Shown piece by piece: positions 43,584 to 52,001 of a stretch of 64,000 bases of DNA. This stretch comes from Cytobacillus sp. FSL H8-0458 (GTDB lineage: Bacteria; Bacillota; Bacilli; Bacillales; Cytobacillaceae), in contig NZ_JBBOBR010000002.1 of NCBI RefSeq assembly GCF_038002165.1, positions 124,001-188,000 on the forward strand, read 5' to 3'. A program made the translations under genes and the position numbers. The stretch's first letter is position 1; each line of letters opens with the position of its first letter. The notes beneath the pieces are model-generated. The model saw nothing but the letters and a program-made list of their open reading frames with translations, was not told the DNA's origin and made no database searches.

Positions 43584-44120
43584 ATGAAAGTATTGGCTTT
43601 GCTGGGCAGTACCAGAGAAAACGGGAACTCGGAGTATTTGGCAAATAAGATTGTGGAAGGGACTGATCACACCCTGGTAAAATTAGCAGACCTGCATATC
43701 GAACCGATTGTGGATAAGAGGCACGCGGAAGGCGGCTTTACAATGGTCGATGACGACTATGAACAAGTAGTGAGGCACATGCTGTCACATGATATTTTCA
43801 TATTCGCAACCCCTTTATACTGGTATGGCATGAGCGGTCCCATGAAAGATTTCTTTGATCGCTGGTCACAGTACCTAAGGGATGAACGCTTTAATCTGAA
43901 AGAAGAGCTGGCAAGGAAGAAAGCCTATGTTGTTATTACAGGCGGCGCCAGCGCGAAAGTAAAAGGACTTCCTCTTGTTCAGCAATTTCAATACATTTTT
44001 GATTTTGTCGGGATGGAATTTGCTGACTATATCATCGGGAGCGGGGTAAAGCCGGGAGAAGTGAAAGAAGATTCTTTAGCATTAGCGATGGCCGAACAAT
44101 GGAATAAGTTATTTTCATAA
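43584..44120 (+). CDS. NADPH-dependent FMN reductase-like protein
   Basis: A 178-residue flavodoxin-fold reductase: MKVLALLGSTRENGNSEYLANK, then FIFATPLYWYGMSGPMKDFFDRW, characteristic of NAD(P)H:FMN oxidoreductases. ATG 43584 follows GAAGGAGAG. It reads divergently from the phosphatase; the Pho box lies between them and could affect this gene too, though no PhoP-type spacing to a plus-strand -10 is obvious. Substrate unknown. Confidence 0.83.
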   Translation: MKVLALLGSTRENGNSEYLANKIVEGTDHTLVKLADLHIEPIVDKRHAEGGFTMVDDDYEQVVRHMLSHDIFIFATPLYWYGMSGPMKDFFDRWSQYLRDERFNLKEELARKKAYVVITGGASAKVKGLPLVQQFQYIFDFVGMEFADYIIGSGVKPGEVKEDSLALAMAEQWNKLFS

Positions 44121-44124
44121 TAAA

Positions 44125-44148
44125 AAGGCGGACTCAAGGGTCCGCCTT
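44125..44148. terminator. Terminator between FMN reductase and MscS genes
   Basis: Perfect stem AAGGCGGAC / GTCCGCCTT with a 6-nt loop, between convergent genes; TTCTTATAT on the plus side. Confidence 0.85.
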
Positions 44149-44156
44149 CTTATATA

Positions 44157-45257
44157 TTATGATTCCTGTCTCACTCTGGATTCTTTTTTCAGCTGGTTTT
44201 CGCCCTCAGGATCTAAGTATAGTTTCCTGCTTGGCATAGCAACATAAACACGCTCATTTTCAAGAATGTCCATGATCTCAAAATTGATTTCTTCCTTAAT
44301 TTTCAGGAATTCGCCCCAATTTGTCGTTTTGGTGAAGAAATAAAGGAATATATCGAGCCCATTTTCTTTGTAGTCGTCAAAGGTAACAAGAATGGTTTCC
44401 GGATGAATATCCGGATGATTTTTTAAAAGATACTCGATCTGCCCGACGACATTAGCCATTTGATCTTTAGTTGTATCATGGGTAACACGCAGTCTAAAGC
44501 TGATCTGTCTTTTTCCCATCTTGCTCCAGTTGGTAATGGATTCATTTGCTAAAGTTGCATTAGGAACAGTAACAAGCGCCTGGGAGAAGGTTCTAACCCT
44601 GGTGCTTCGAAAAGAAATGTCTTCAACGGTTCCCTCTACACTTGGTGTCATAATCCACTCACCGATTGTGAACGGCTTTTCAGTAATAATGACGAAGCCG
44701 CCTAACAAATTGCCAAGTACGTCCTTAGCAGCAAAAGCAATGGCAACTCCGCCTAACCCGAGTCCTGCCACAAAACCATTCACATCATAGTTAAATTCTT
44801 GAGCAACAATGCTGATACTAATAGCCACAATCACGAATCTCAATGCCTTAGAAATGAATGGAATGAGAATATCATCAATTTCCAGATTGTACTTAACCTT
44901 TAGGCTTGTGAAAAGGGCTGAAGATGCCGATGCCATATTGTACAAGCCCCATGTGAGCATGATGATGACAGATGCTCTAATAATATCCAGGAACAGTGAA
45001 TTATGCTGATTCAGATAAGGAAAATAACCAACAGAAAAATAGATTCCTATAATAATGAATAAACACTGAATCGGCTTTTGAAATGAAACAAATACGTGTG
45101 AGAAAAAGTCATTTGGGGCTTTTCTGCTAAGCCTTAATAATAGTGTAAATACATATTTGGCAAAAAGCTTCCGGAAAAAGAGAAACAGCAGGAAAATTCC
45201 AATTGATATTCCCAAGTCCACTAATATATCTTCTTTCATGTAAGTTTCCCAGAACAT
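44157..45257 (-). CDS. MscS-family mechanosensitive channel
   Basis: A 366-residue MscS-type channel: 4-5 membrane segments, the pore-lining stretch GFVAGLGLGGVAIAFAAKDVLGNLLGG, the beta-domain motif GEWIMTPSVEGTVEDISFRSTRVRTF and the cytosolic alpha/beta domain. It relieves osmotic downshock. It is about the size and style of B. subtilis YhdY. ATG 45257 lies 8 nt after AAGGAGG; the upstream in-frame start has none. Confidence 0.9.
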   Translation of the reverse strand: MFWETYMKEDILVDLGISIGIFLLFLFFRKLFAKYVFTLLLRLSRKAPNDFFSHVFVSFQKPIQCLFIIIGIYFSVGYFPYLNQHNSLFLDIIRASVIIMLTWGLYNMASASSALFTSLKVKYNLEIDDILIPFISKALRFVIVAISISIVAQEFNYDVNGFVAGLGLGGVAIAFAAKDVLGNLLGGFVIITEKPFTIGEWIMTPSVEGTVEDISFRSTRVRTFSQALVTVPNATLANESITNWSKMGKRQISFRLRVTHDTTKDQMANVVGQIEYLLKNHPDIHPETILVTFDDYKENGLDIFLYFFTKTTNWGEFLKIKEEINFEIMDILENERVYVAMPSRKLYLDPEGENQLKKESRVRQES

Positions 45258-45356
45258 ATGAATAACCTCCTTGATGCTATTTGTTATCATAACATAATTC
45301 TGTAAGACAGGTTATCATACGAAATTCCCTAAAAAACGCATTGGAAAAACCTTTCT

Positions 45357-45725
45357 TCATCTGAGGAGCACTCCCATTTCAATACCCAGAAAAGCCAAAA
45401 GAACACCGCCGCCATAGCTCAATACATTATAAAGAATGAGCTCTTTTTTCCTTTTATCTATGTGAAGCTGTATCGCTTCCAGCTTAAATGTAGAAAAAGT
45501 AGTGAAAGCCCCCATAAATCCTGTGCCGAGCAGCATAAAAAGTCCGCCCTTTATTCCTGAACCCACCATGATTCCGAGAAGCAGTGAACCAAATAAGTTA
45601 ATAATAAGCGTGGCAGCAGGGAAACCCGACACAAACCTTTTACTAATAAACTGACTGACCCAAAGCCGGGAAATCGCTCCAAAGAAACCGCCTATCCCCA
45701 CCATTAGTACATATAACGTACTCAT
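45357..45725 (-). CDS. crcB: Fluoride channel CrcB, second subunit
   Basis: A 122-residue, four-helix CrcB/Fluc protein: GIGGFFGAISRLWVSQF at the start, LIINLFGSLLLGIM (conserved Asn) and GFMGAFTTFSTFKLEAIQL, the signature TTFSTF. It pairs with the product of the overlapping upstream gene. Its ATG overlaps the upstream stop (ATGA), with GGAG 10 nt before. Both are under the fluoride riboswitch. Confidence 0.93.
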   Translation of the reverse strand: MSTLYVLMVGIGGFFGAISRLWVSQFISKRFVSGFPAATLIINLFGSLLLGIMVGSGIKGGLFMLLGTGFMGAFTTFSTFKLEAIQLHIDKRKKELILYNVLSYGGGVLLAFLGIEMGVLLR

Positions 45726-46099
45726 CCGGCATCTTCTCCTTTCCTGACTTGAAATCCCAAGCGGCTCATCCATAGTCCGCCAAAAATGCTGGCCGCAATA
45801 TACAAAACGGCCAGAACTGTCTTTCCATTGAGAAAAAGTGCTGCCGTTTCAACACTCAATGTCGAAAAAGTGGTAAAGGATCCAACAAAGCCCGTTCCCA
45901 ATGCTGTTTTTATATGGGCCGGCAAAGAAAAACGAACCATCAGCCCCGTCGTCAGCCAAGCCAGGAGAAAACTTCCCAGAAGATTAACCGTCAAAGTGGC
46001 AAATGGAAAAACGGCACTTTCCTGAAAAAAAAGAACACCCATGCTGTAACGTAATGCGGCACCTAAAAACCCCGCTGCGCCAACCAGTATATATACCAT
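45722..46099 (-). CDS. crcB: Fluoride channel CrcB, first subunit
   Basis: A 125-residue CrcB/Fluc protein: GAAGFLGAALRYSMGVLFF, TLTVNLLGSFLLAWLTTG and GFVGSFTTFSTLSVETAAL. Fluc channels are dual-topology dimers; two tandem genes suggest a heterodimer, as in B. subtilis CrcB1/CrcB2. ATG 46099 follows GGAGGG. It starts directly downstream of a fluoride riboswitch and terminator. Confidence 0.94.
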   Translation of the reverse strand: MVYILVGAAGFLGAALRYSMGVLFFQESAVFPFATLTVNLLGSFLLAWLTTGLMVRFSLPAHIKTALGTGFVGSFTTFSTLSVETAALFLNGKTVLAVLYIAASIFGGLWMSRLGFQVRKGEDAG

Positions 46100-46134
46100 C
46101 CGGAACCCTCCATTTTTCTTAGTTTACCCAAAAC

Positions 46135-46174
46135 AAAAAGACTCCTGCCAGTTACCACATAACTGACAGGAGTC
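46135..46174 (-). terminator. Fluoride riboswitch terminator
   Basis: A 15-bp stem (GACTCCTGTCAGTTA / TAACTGGCAGGAGTC, one wobble) followed by TTTTTG on the minus strand. Its 5' arm overlaps the 3' edge of the aptamer (GACTCCTGTC), the mechanism expected for fluoride-induced antitermination. Confidence 0.93.
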
Positions 46175-46213
46175 ATTAGCCAAAAGGCAGTTAAAGGTGA
46201 ACTCCATCACCTG
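46165..46213 (-). promoter_or_regulatory. Fluoride (crcB motif) riboswitch
   Basis: On the minus strand AGGTGATGGAGTTCACCT forms the first stem-loop, then TTTAACTGCC, a short loop, GGCTAATGACTCCTGTC: the crcB-motif consensus including the pseudoknot-forming GATG and ATGACTCCT segments. It sits before two crcB genes, its expected targets. Confidence 0.96.
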
Positions 46214-46278
46214 ATAAGACGAATCTTTACTAACACTATAAAACATATTAACAAGGATTAAAAGACAATTATCCTAAT

Positions 46279-46716
46279 TCAGTAAGAATTCCCCTTTTTT
46301 ATAAACAGCGAAGAAAGCAGCAGACCATATAACAGATGGCCTAGAAGCCAGAAAAATATGGCAGGTAAAGATGTAAGTTCAGGGGTTCGATCAGATAATG
46401 CAGTCGTCGGATAAAGCAGAAATCCTATCGAAAAGGTGATGAATAATGTACGGACGATGATTTGGGTCCCGTTCCAGCGGTATTTTTTTATTATAAATAA
46501 TAAACTGAATGCCACAACAACTGAAATGATCAGATGAAATCCAAATTCGATTAATTCGGGAAAATGGTAGTTTTTTAAAATCGGAAAGTAATCCACATTT
46601 AATAGCAATGTGTACACTTTTATACCAGTGGATATCTCAATCATTTTCAGAAATAACCCCAGAAAAGTTCCAGATAGCAGTCCCTTAAAAGTGCCCCGTA
46701 TCCAAAGTTTCCTCAT
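46279..46716 (-). CDS. Small integral membrane protein, unknown family
   Basis: A 145-residue protein with about four hydrophobic segments (residues 10-25, 55-75, 83-102 and 115-138) and few polar stretches; start MRKLWIRGTFKGLLSG. ATG follows GGAAGG. I do not recognise the family. It may form a unit with the short SinI-like gene upstream (40 bp away), but that is speculation. Confidence 0.6.
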   Translation of the reverse strand: MRKLWIRGTFKGLLSGTFLGLFLKMIEISTGIKVYTLLLNVDYFPILKNYHFPELIEFGFHLIISVVVAFSLLFIIKKYRWNGTQIIVRTLFITFSIGFLLYPTTALSDRTPELTSLPAIFFWLLGHLLYGLLLSSLFIKKGNSY

Positions 46717-46756
46717 TTGTTCCTATCCTTCCCATTGATCACAGGATAAAATCAAG

Positions 46757-46909
46757 CTATTTATGATTTTCCGGGATCTTGCCTTTATTAGGCCCTATCG
46801 TGGATTGTTTTATATAGTCCTGTATTTCCTCAATTGTTAACCCCAGCTGTTTGGCTGTCAATATTAGCTCAACCCATTCTTTATCAATTTTCCCCTCACA
46901 GGTTTCCAT
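46757..46909 (-). CDS. SinI-like anti-repressor, short
   Basis: A 50-residue frame below the usual gene-caller cutoff: METCEGKIDKEWVELILTAK then QLGLTIEEIQDYIKQSTIGP. The core DxEWVELIxxAKxxGLTxEEIxxY/F matches the SinI dimerisation helices, where SinI proteins pair with SinR. No sinR-like gene is next to it. ATG 46909 is preceded by GGAGAG at a rather long spacing; GTG 46921 in frame is an alternative. The best reason to believe it is the conserved motif. Confidence 0.62.
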   Translation of the reverse strand: METCEGKIDKEWVELILTAKQLGLTIEEIQDYIKQSTIGPNKGKIPENHK

Positions 46910-46955
46910 TCCCTTTTCCACTCTCCCGTAAAGATTCTGTTCCCCTCAGAAGTCT

Positions 46956-47561
46956 TCATTGAGTGCTGCTTTTATTAATCATTCCATATAGGAATAAATG
47001 GACAATTTCTTTTGCTAAATCTTCTGGAGTCTTTATCCCTTTAAATAATTTGGTTAATGTCAGGCGTTCAATAATCCCTGTCAGACTCTCTGCGACAGTT
47101 CCCATATCAATATCTTCCCTGAAGTATCCTGCCTGCTGCTCTGACAAGAGGTTGGCTTCAATTTGACCAGCAAGTATCTCCTTAAATTCGCCGGCATCCG
47201 AAGCCATAAAAAAACCGATGCGGGTCAATTCCTGATTCTCCATAAAAAATGTAAAGATAGCAGTTAGGCCTGAGGTTATTCGTTCAGGCAATGATGACAA
47301 ATCAACACCTGTTTCCACACGGCTCCTGGACGTAAGCTCTGAAATCCGTCTGCGAAACAGGTCGACAAGCTCTTGGAAAATGGCATCTTTGCTTTCAAAG
47401 TAAAGGTAAAACGAAGGCTGTGTCAGACCCGCCCTTTTCACAATATCGCTGATTTTTGTATGAAAATAGCCTTTCTGCGCAAATTCCTCCTCGGCAATTT
47501 CAAGAAGCAATGCGCGGCTCTGCTCCCCGCTGGCCCCTATTTTCCGGCCTCTGTGCCCCAT
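46956..47561 (-). CDS. TetR-family regulator
   Basis: A 201-residue regulator: N-terminal HTH (EIAEEEFAQKGYFHTKISDIVKRAGLTQPSFYLYFESKDAIFQELV) with the classic TetR Y-x-Y-F/x-K-D pattern, then a helical ligand domain. ATG 47561 has GGAG 9 nt upstream; earlier in-frame codons do not. Its target is unknown: nothing on the same strand directly downstream except the SinI-like gene. Confidence 0.85.
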   Translation of the reverse strand: MGHRGRKIGASGEQSRALLLEIAEEEFAQKGYFHTKISDIVKRAGLTQPSFYLYFESKDAIFQELVDLFRRRISELTSRSRVETGVDLSSLPERITSGLTAIFTFFMENQELTRIGFFMASDAGEFKEILAGQIEANLLSEQQAGYFREDIDMGTVAESLTGIIERLTLTKLFKGIKTPEDLAKEIVHLFLYGMINKSSTQ

Positions 47562-47721
47562 AAATAACAGCTCCGTCTGCATTATATTACTCACAAGTAT
47601 TATCCGCCATCACTATAGGGAAAGTCAACCAATTATCTGAATTTTTTATTAATATATGGAAAGTTTATGTTATAATCAAAAAAGGGAACGTATATTCTTA
47701 TTTTACACTGGGGGATGGGAA

Positions 47722-48111
47722 ATGGAAAGTTTTGAAGCAGCTTATATTGCAGGAATTATTGACGGTGAAGGAACAATCACTCTAACCAGGATACATGCGA
47801 GTGAGCATCGCCGGCCCTGTATAACAATAGCATCTACTGATAAGGAGCTGTTAGTCTATATACATACATTAACAGGCGGGACAATAATTAATAAAAAGAA
47901 TTACAAGCCGGGTATTCACAAAAATTCTTTCTCTCTGAATATTAAACAAAAGGAACAAGTTATGTTCGTACTAAAACAAGTATCACCTTATTTAAGAGTG
48001 GATAAAAAGAGAAATCGGGCTTTATGGATCCTTGATAATTATGAAAGAGTAACTCCGAGAAATGGTAAATATGATGTAGAGAAGTTAAGACAGAAGATTT
48101 TACTTTTTTAA
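47722..48111 (+). CDS. Free-standing LAGLIDADG homing endonuclease-like protein
   Basis: A 129-residue protein with a single LAGLIDADG motif (AAYIAGIIDGEGTITLTR, residues 6-23); the next residues form the beta-strand saddle typical of the family (PCITIASTDKELLVYIHTLTGGTIINK). A one-motif protein would act as a homodimer to cut a near-palindromic site. The start ATG 47722 follows GGGGGATGG. It is not inside an intron or intein. It lies just outside the terminal repeat of the neighbouring island and 6.6 kb from the split ssrA intron. Active-site Asp/Glu pair (DGEG) is intact. Confidence 0.8.
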   Translation: MESFEAAYIAGIIDGEGTITLTRIHASEHRRPCITIASTDKELLVYIHTLTGGTIINKKNYKPGIHKNSFSLNIKQKEQVMFVLKQVSPYLRVDKKRNRALWILDNYERVTPRNGKYDVEKLRQKILLF

Positions 48112-48124
48112 GATATTAAATGAC

Positions 48125-48148
48125 TGTGACGTAAACCATAACCTTTCC
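48125..48148 (+). repeat. Island left terminal inverted repeat
   Basis: TGTGACGTAAA, then C, CATAA, CC, TTTCC; mirrors 54337-54360 with 3 mismatches in 24. Only one copy of the 18-bp motif is seen at this end. Confidence 0.65.
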
Positions 48149-48385
48149 ACGCTTAGAGCCACTTGACTTGACGACACTTTTCAGGCAAATATTCAATTTC
48201 CCTTCATTGAACATTTTCAAGCTTCTAATATTTCAAAGGATATCTTCATCGAAATAATCTCCCCTTAATAACTAATTAATTCATTATATAACAATAAATA
48301 TACGTGTACTATAACAAGAGGTTCAATTAATTCTAGAAATCAGAAAGTTCCATCACCCTAATCTTATAATGTTCTCATTTAAAAT

Positions 48386-48412
48386 AGCGCTTCCCATCAA
48401 GTGGAAAGCGCT
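48386..48412 (-). terminator. Probable hamB terminator
   Basis: Stem AGCGCTT / AAGCGCT with a 12-nt loop, about 75 bp beyond the helicase stop; T-run on the minus side is weak. Confidence 0.5.
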
Positions 48413-48485
48413 TTATCAAAATTGCAAAGTAAATTTACTAAGAACATTAGATAATTCAATTAATTTATTGACTCATTCATATTTT

Positions 48486-51400
48486 TTATATACTTTTTAA
48501 TATCATATATGCCGCATCTAATATTTCATTTTCTTCATGTGTAGTGGTTGCAAATTCTAATTGATTATTAAGCCACTCTCTCTTTAATTGAAGTACGTTT
48601 TTTCGAGAGGTTTCTTCATCAACAAATTCATCTAATGGAAGAATAGATCCCAATTTATGGGCAACTATTCTATTTCTTAAACCATAACTGTACCAATAAA
48701 AGGTAGAGTGATCTTTTAAACCATTTTTGATTACTAATGGGAGAACATTTAAACTAAAAGGAAGTACTTCATCTTTAAATAGACTTTCTTCCAATATTGA
48801 TACCATTAATCCAGCGTAACTTGCAACAGTCTCGATTTGTTTTTTAACTAGAGATATTGTATCTGGAATTGGCTTCCCAGCCGTTCTTGTATACTCCACC
48901 ATTCCATCTATATGTAAATAGTTTCTTGCTATTTCAGCGAAGCTCCTGCCTTCCATAAACATCCAAGTAATATATGAAAACTCATCCCAATAACTATCCC
49001 AATTGTCAGGCTTATTCCATATCGTATCTTTATCAATGATATTACCAACAGTTTGAGCCATTTTATTAATAAATGTGGGCTTTTGAGTAATGTTATTTGG
49101 CAGTAATTTTTTAATAAAATAAGGATGTAAGTTTTTCATACACTCAAATAGAAAGTCCTTCCAATTTCTTATATCCCATTCAAGTATTTCTTCTTTTCTA
49201 TTATTGTGCAATATACTAGATACAATTCTTATGAAAGAATTGGTTGTAAAGAAATCAAAACCAGCTTTCCTTGCTACATCTATTGCCCATTCAGGTGCAT
49301 TAGCATTTTTTAGGAATTCATTTCTTATACTATTTATATTATTAGTTGCTACAATTAAATCTTCTTCATCTATTATTTGCCCCATAGTTGAAACTGCATA
49401 GGTTTTACTAATTATTTTTTTTGTTTTTTCTATTTCTTCTTGCTCATTATTGAAAGTTAACATTGACATAAGGGTAAGTTCTTCTAAGGAGGCTCTATCA
49501 GCTTGTATTGAACCATCAATAACATTATATAAAAATTGACCTAAAGGACTTTTCACTCTTATGGATGCATCATTATCCTTTAGTACATCTATGGCCGAAA
49601 TTGTTGAGATAATATCGTCATTGACCTGCTTATATAAAATTGGTTCGTTAGGGACAATGATACTAAAGCTTTGGTTGGAAAACCCCGCTCTTCCTGCTCT
49701 GCCAATTGCATTCAATATAAGAGCCTTTGATCTTCGTCGAGCTTCAGGAGTATTCGCCTCCCTAATATCACCGATTCTCGTACCCGCAACTACAACAGCA
49801 ATAGAAGGTAAGTTCAGACCCTGAGCTAGAGTACCTGTAGCAAATAAAAGTTGTATTCTTTGATTTACAAATGCACGTTCTACAGCTTCCTTTTCAGTCT
49901 CTAACATATATGAAGTGTGAACTCCAACCCCGTTAATTAAAAAATTCTTCACCTCAGAACTAGTGCCTAATTCCTTTTCTGCTAAGAATAATAGGCTTTT
50001 TTCTATCTCATTAAGATTATTAGTCTCTTCATGATTAAGATTAATATCCTTTGCTAATGTAAATGGATAATGCCTATTAGTTGGGATAAATACAAGAGTA
50101 GGAATCCCATTTTCTGCAAATGATATTCCCAGTGATCTAGAGGTTGTGTTTACCCAACTTGTTGCTCCAACTCCATATCTCCAAGTATTATTATTATCCT
50201 TTGTTCTAGACAGCTTATATTTTGCCTTGAAATTTGTATGCAATAGAGAATAGTCATTATAGTCATTTTTCCATACCCCAGAAAGAGAATACAATATTGA
50301 TAATGCAGGTTCAAAACTCTCATTTTTCCTATGAGCAGGTAATTCGTTAAGTTTATCTCTTGCCGCTTTTAGTTCAATGTTAAAAGTATTATATTCAACT
50401 CCAACCGCCCCTCTTAGGGAACGGGTAGGCTTCCATGAAATAGAACTGATTTTCGAATCCTTACTAGTCACATTTTTTAACCAATCTGAAAGATCACTTG
50501 GATTATTTAACATAGCAGACATTAATACAAATTTGATATTATTATTAATTGCAATAATTTGTCCAAGAACCAAATCAACCGTTGCTCCCCTAGTTCCTTC
50601 TCCTAGTAAGTGACATTCATCAAAAACACATAATGAACAATTATTAAAAATTTCTGGGGAAATCCTTAACGACATTGCACATTTTTCGGGAGTCATTACA
50701 GCTACAAACCTATTTGGATTTTCAATTTCATTTAGTAATTCATTTTCTAGTTTTGTATATTCATCACCACCAACAAAGCTTCTAATATCAACTGATCCAT
50801 AGAACTGAAGATTTTTTTTTAAATCTCTCTTTATTTGGTGGACCAAAGCATTTGTGGGAGCTAAATATAAAACCCATCCATTTGATAAAGATTGTGTAAC
50901 TGCAAGCTCTGCAATAAAACTCTTACCACTTCCAGTAGGCTGATTTACTATTGTATGTTTATTAGGTCCGGGCAAACATTCGGCAATGAACTCCTTTGCT
51001 GATTCCCAAATAAATGGTCTAGAATTTATTTCATGATTACCTTTTACTCTTCCTTTTAGATATGTTATAAAATCCAAAGGGGCGGTTTGAGGTATTGGTG
51101 TGTGATGAAATAAAGATCTCTTTGATGTTTCTTTTATCATTACCATGAGAACCTTTGAAAAGTGATACATTTCTGGGTAAAGTGCATATTTATTTTTATA
51201 CGAACTGTGATTAATTTTTGTGAGTATCTCTAATGAATTCGTTAAACCTTCTTCCATATCACCTGTTAGCCAATCGATATAATATAAAATCGAATCCCCT
51301 ATGAGTGAATACATTTGAATTTTATTTTCATAAATTAAATTCCTTAAAGATTTTTTGTAAAGCTTATCCTTAAATATCGGTTTATTACGGTTAATAGACC

Positions 51401-52001
51401 ATAAATTGTTTTTTACCAATGAAAGTAGATTATTAATAAACCACTTCTCAATTTGAAATAACTCGTCTCCATTTTCGTTATTCTGTAAGTTATTTAACCC
51501 TTTAACTACTTCATTTATTTCGGTCTGAGCATTAGCATCGTAACCGGAAATTAAATATAACAAAGCTGCCTCAGTTCTTGTATATATGAATTCATTTGAA
51601 AACATAAGCCCTATGGTTTGTTCTATTTCTTGGCTTAATAATGTTGCAAGTAATGAAAGGGACTCAGCTGCTACAAATGATGCAGATTTTATACTTTCTT
51701 CATCATCAATATTATCAAATATCGCACTGCTCTCTAATGTATCACCTAAACGCCTTAACTCATGATATAACTCGTTATATATACTAGAAGATTCCTGTTC
51801 AATTTCCTCTTCAATTTTGTCTATCTCTTCTTCACTTAAAATATCAAAATCTATAGTCTTAAATTCATCTTGAACTAAACCTAATTTTATTTTGATAGAG
51901 TATATATATGCTTTTGATAATGTCCTTCTACATTCCTCTATATTAAAATCTGGTAGATCGGGTAAGTTGTTGAATAAATGAAAAGAGTAATTATCAAACA
52001 T
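48486..52001 (-). CDS. hamB: Hachiman-type SF2 helicase HamB
   Basis: An 1171-residue DEAD/DEAH-box helicase of the Ski2-like type. About 300 residues of helical N-terminus precede motif I NQPTGSGKSFIAELAV (K360), motif Ia LAPTNALVHQI, motif II VFDECHLLGEG (DECH 461-464), motif III LMSAML, motif V FATGTLAQGLNLPSIAV and motif VI NAIGRAGRAG. With the upstream DUF1837-like nuclease it fits Hachiman (HamAB), where the helicase senses or remodels nucleic acid and releases the nuclease; AbpAB is a close relative. ATG 52001 overlaps the hamA stop by 8 nt, with GGGGAG before it. Confidence 0.78.
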   Translation of the reverse strand: MFDNYSFHLFNNLPDLPDFNIEECRRTLSKAYIYSIKIKLGLVQDEFKTIDFDILSEEEIDKIEEEIEQESSSIYNELYHELRRLGDTLESSAIFDNIDDEESIKSASFVAAESLSLLATLLSQEIEQTIGLMFSNEFIYTRTEAALLYLISGYDANAQTEINEVVKGLNNLQNNENGDELFQIEKWFINNLLSLVKNNLWSINRNKPIFKDKLYKKSLRNLIYENKIQMYSLIGDSILYYIDWLTGDMEEGLTNSLEILTKINHSSYKNKYALYPEMYHFSKVLMVMIKETSKRSLFHHTPIPQTAPLDFITYLKGRVKGNHEINSRPFIWESAKEFIAECLPGPNKHTIVNQPTGSGKSFIAELAVTQSLSNGWVLYLAPTNALVHQIKRDLKKNLQFYGSVDIRSFVGGDEYTKLENELLNEIENPNRFVAVMTPEKCAMSLRISPEIFNNCSLCVFDECHLLGEGTRGATVDLVLGQIIAINNNIKFVLMSAMLNNPSDLSDWLKNVTSKDSKISSISWKPTRSLRGAVGVEYNTFNIELKAARDKLNELPAHRKNESFEPALSILYSLSGVWKNDYNDYSLLHTNFKAKYKLSRTKDNNNTWRYGVGATSWVNTTSRSLGISFAENGIPTLVFIPTNRHYPFTLAKDINLNHEETNNLNEIEKSLLFLAEKELGTSSEVKNFLINGVGVHTSYMLETEKEAVERAFVNQRIQLLFATGTLAQGLNLPSIAVVVAGTRIGDIREANTPEARRRSKALILNAIGRAGRAGFSNQSFSIIVPNEPILYKQVNDDIISTISAIDVLKDNDASIRVKSPLGQFLYNVIDGSIQADRASLEELTLMSMLTFNNEQEEIEKTKKIISKTYAVSTMGQIIDEEDLIVATNNINSIRNEFLKNANAPEWAIDVARKAGFDFFTTNSFIRIVSSILHNNRKEEILEWDIRNWKDFLFECMKNLHPYFIKKLLPNNITQKPTFINKMAQTVGNIIDKDTIWNKPDNWDSYWDEFSYITWMFMEGRSFAEIARNYLHIDGMVEYTRTAGKPIPDTISLVKKQIETVASYAGLMVSILEESLFKDEVLPFSLNVLPLVIKNGLKDHSTFYWYSYGLRNRIVAHKLGSILPLDEFVDEETSRKNVLQLKREWLNNQLEFATTTHEENEILDAAYMILKSI

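Larger units (their letters stand above)
48112..48485. other. Island left margin without genes
   Basis: AT-rich stretch holding the left terminal repeat (48125-48148) and a terminator for the helicase gene (48386-48412). I see no supported ORF between them. Confidence 0.6.
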
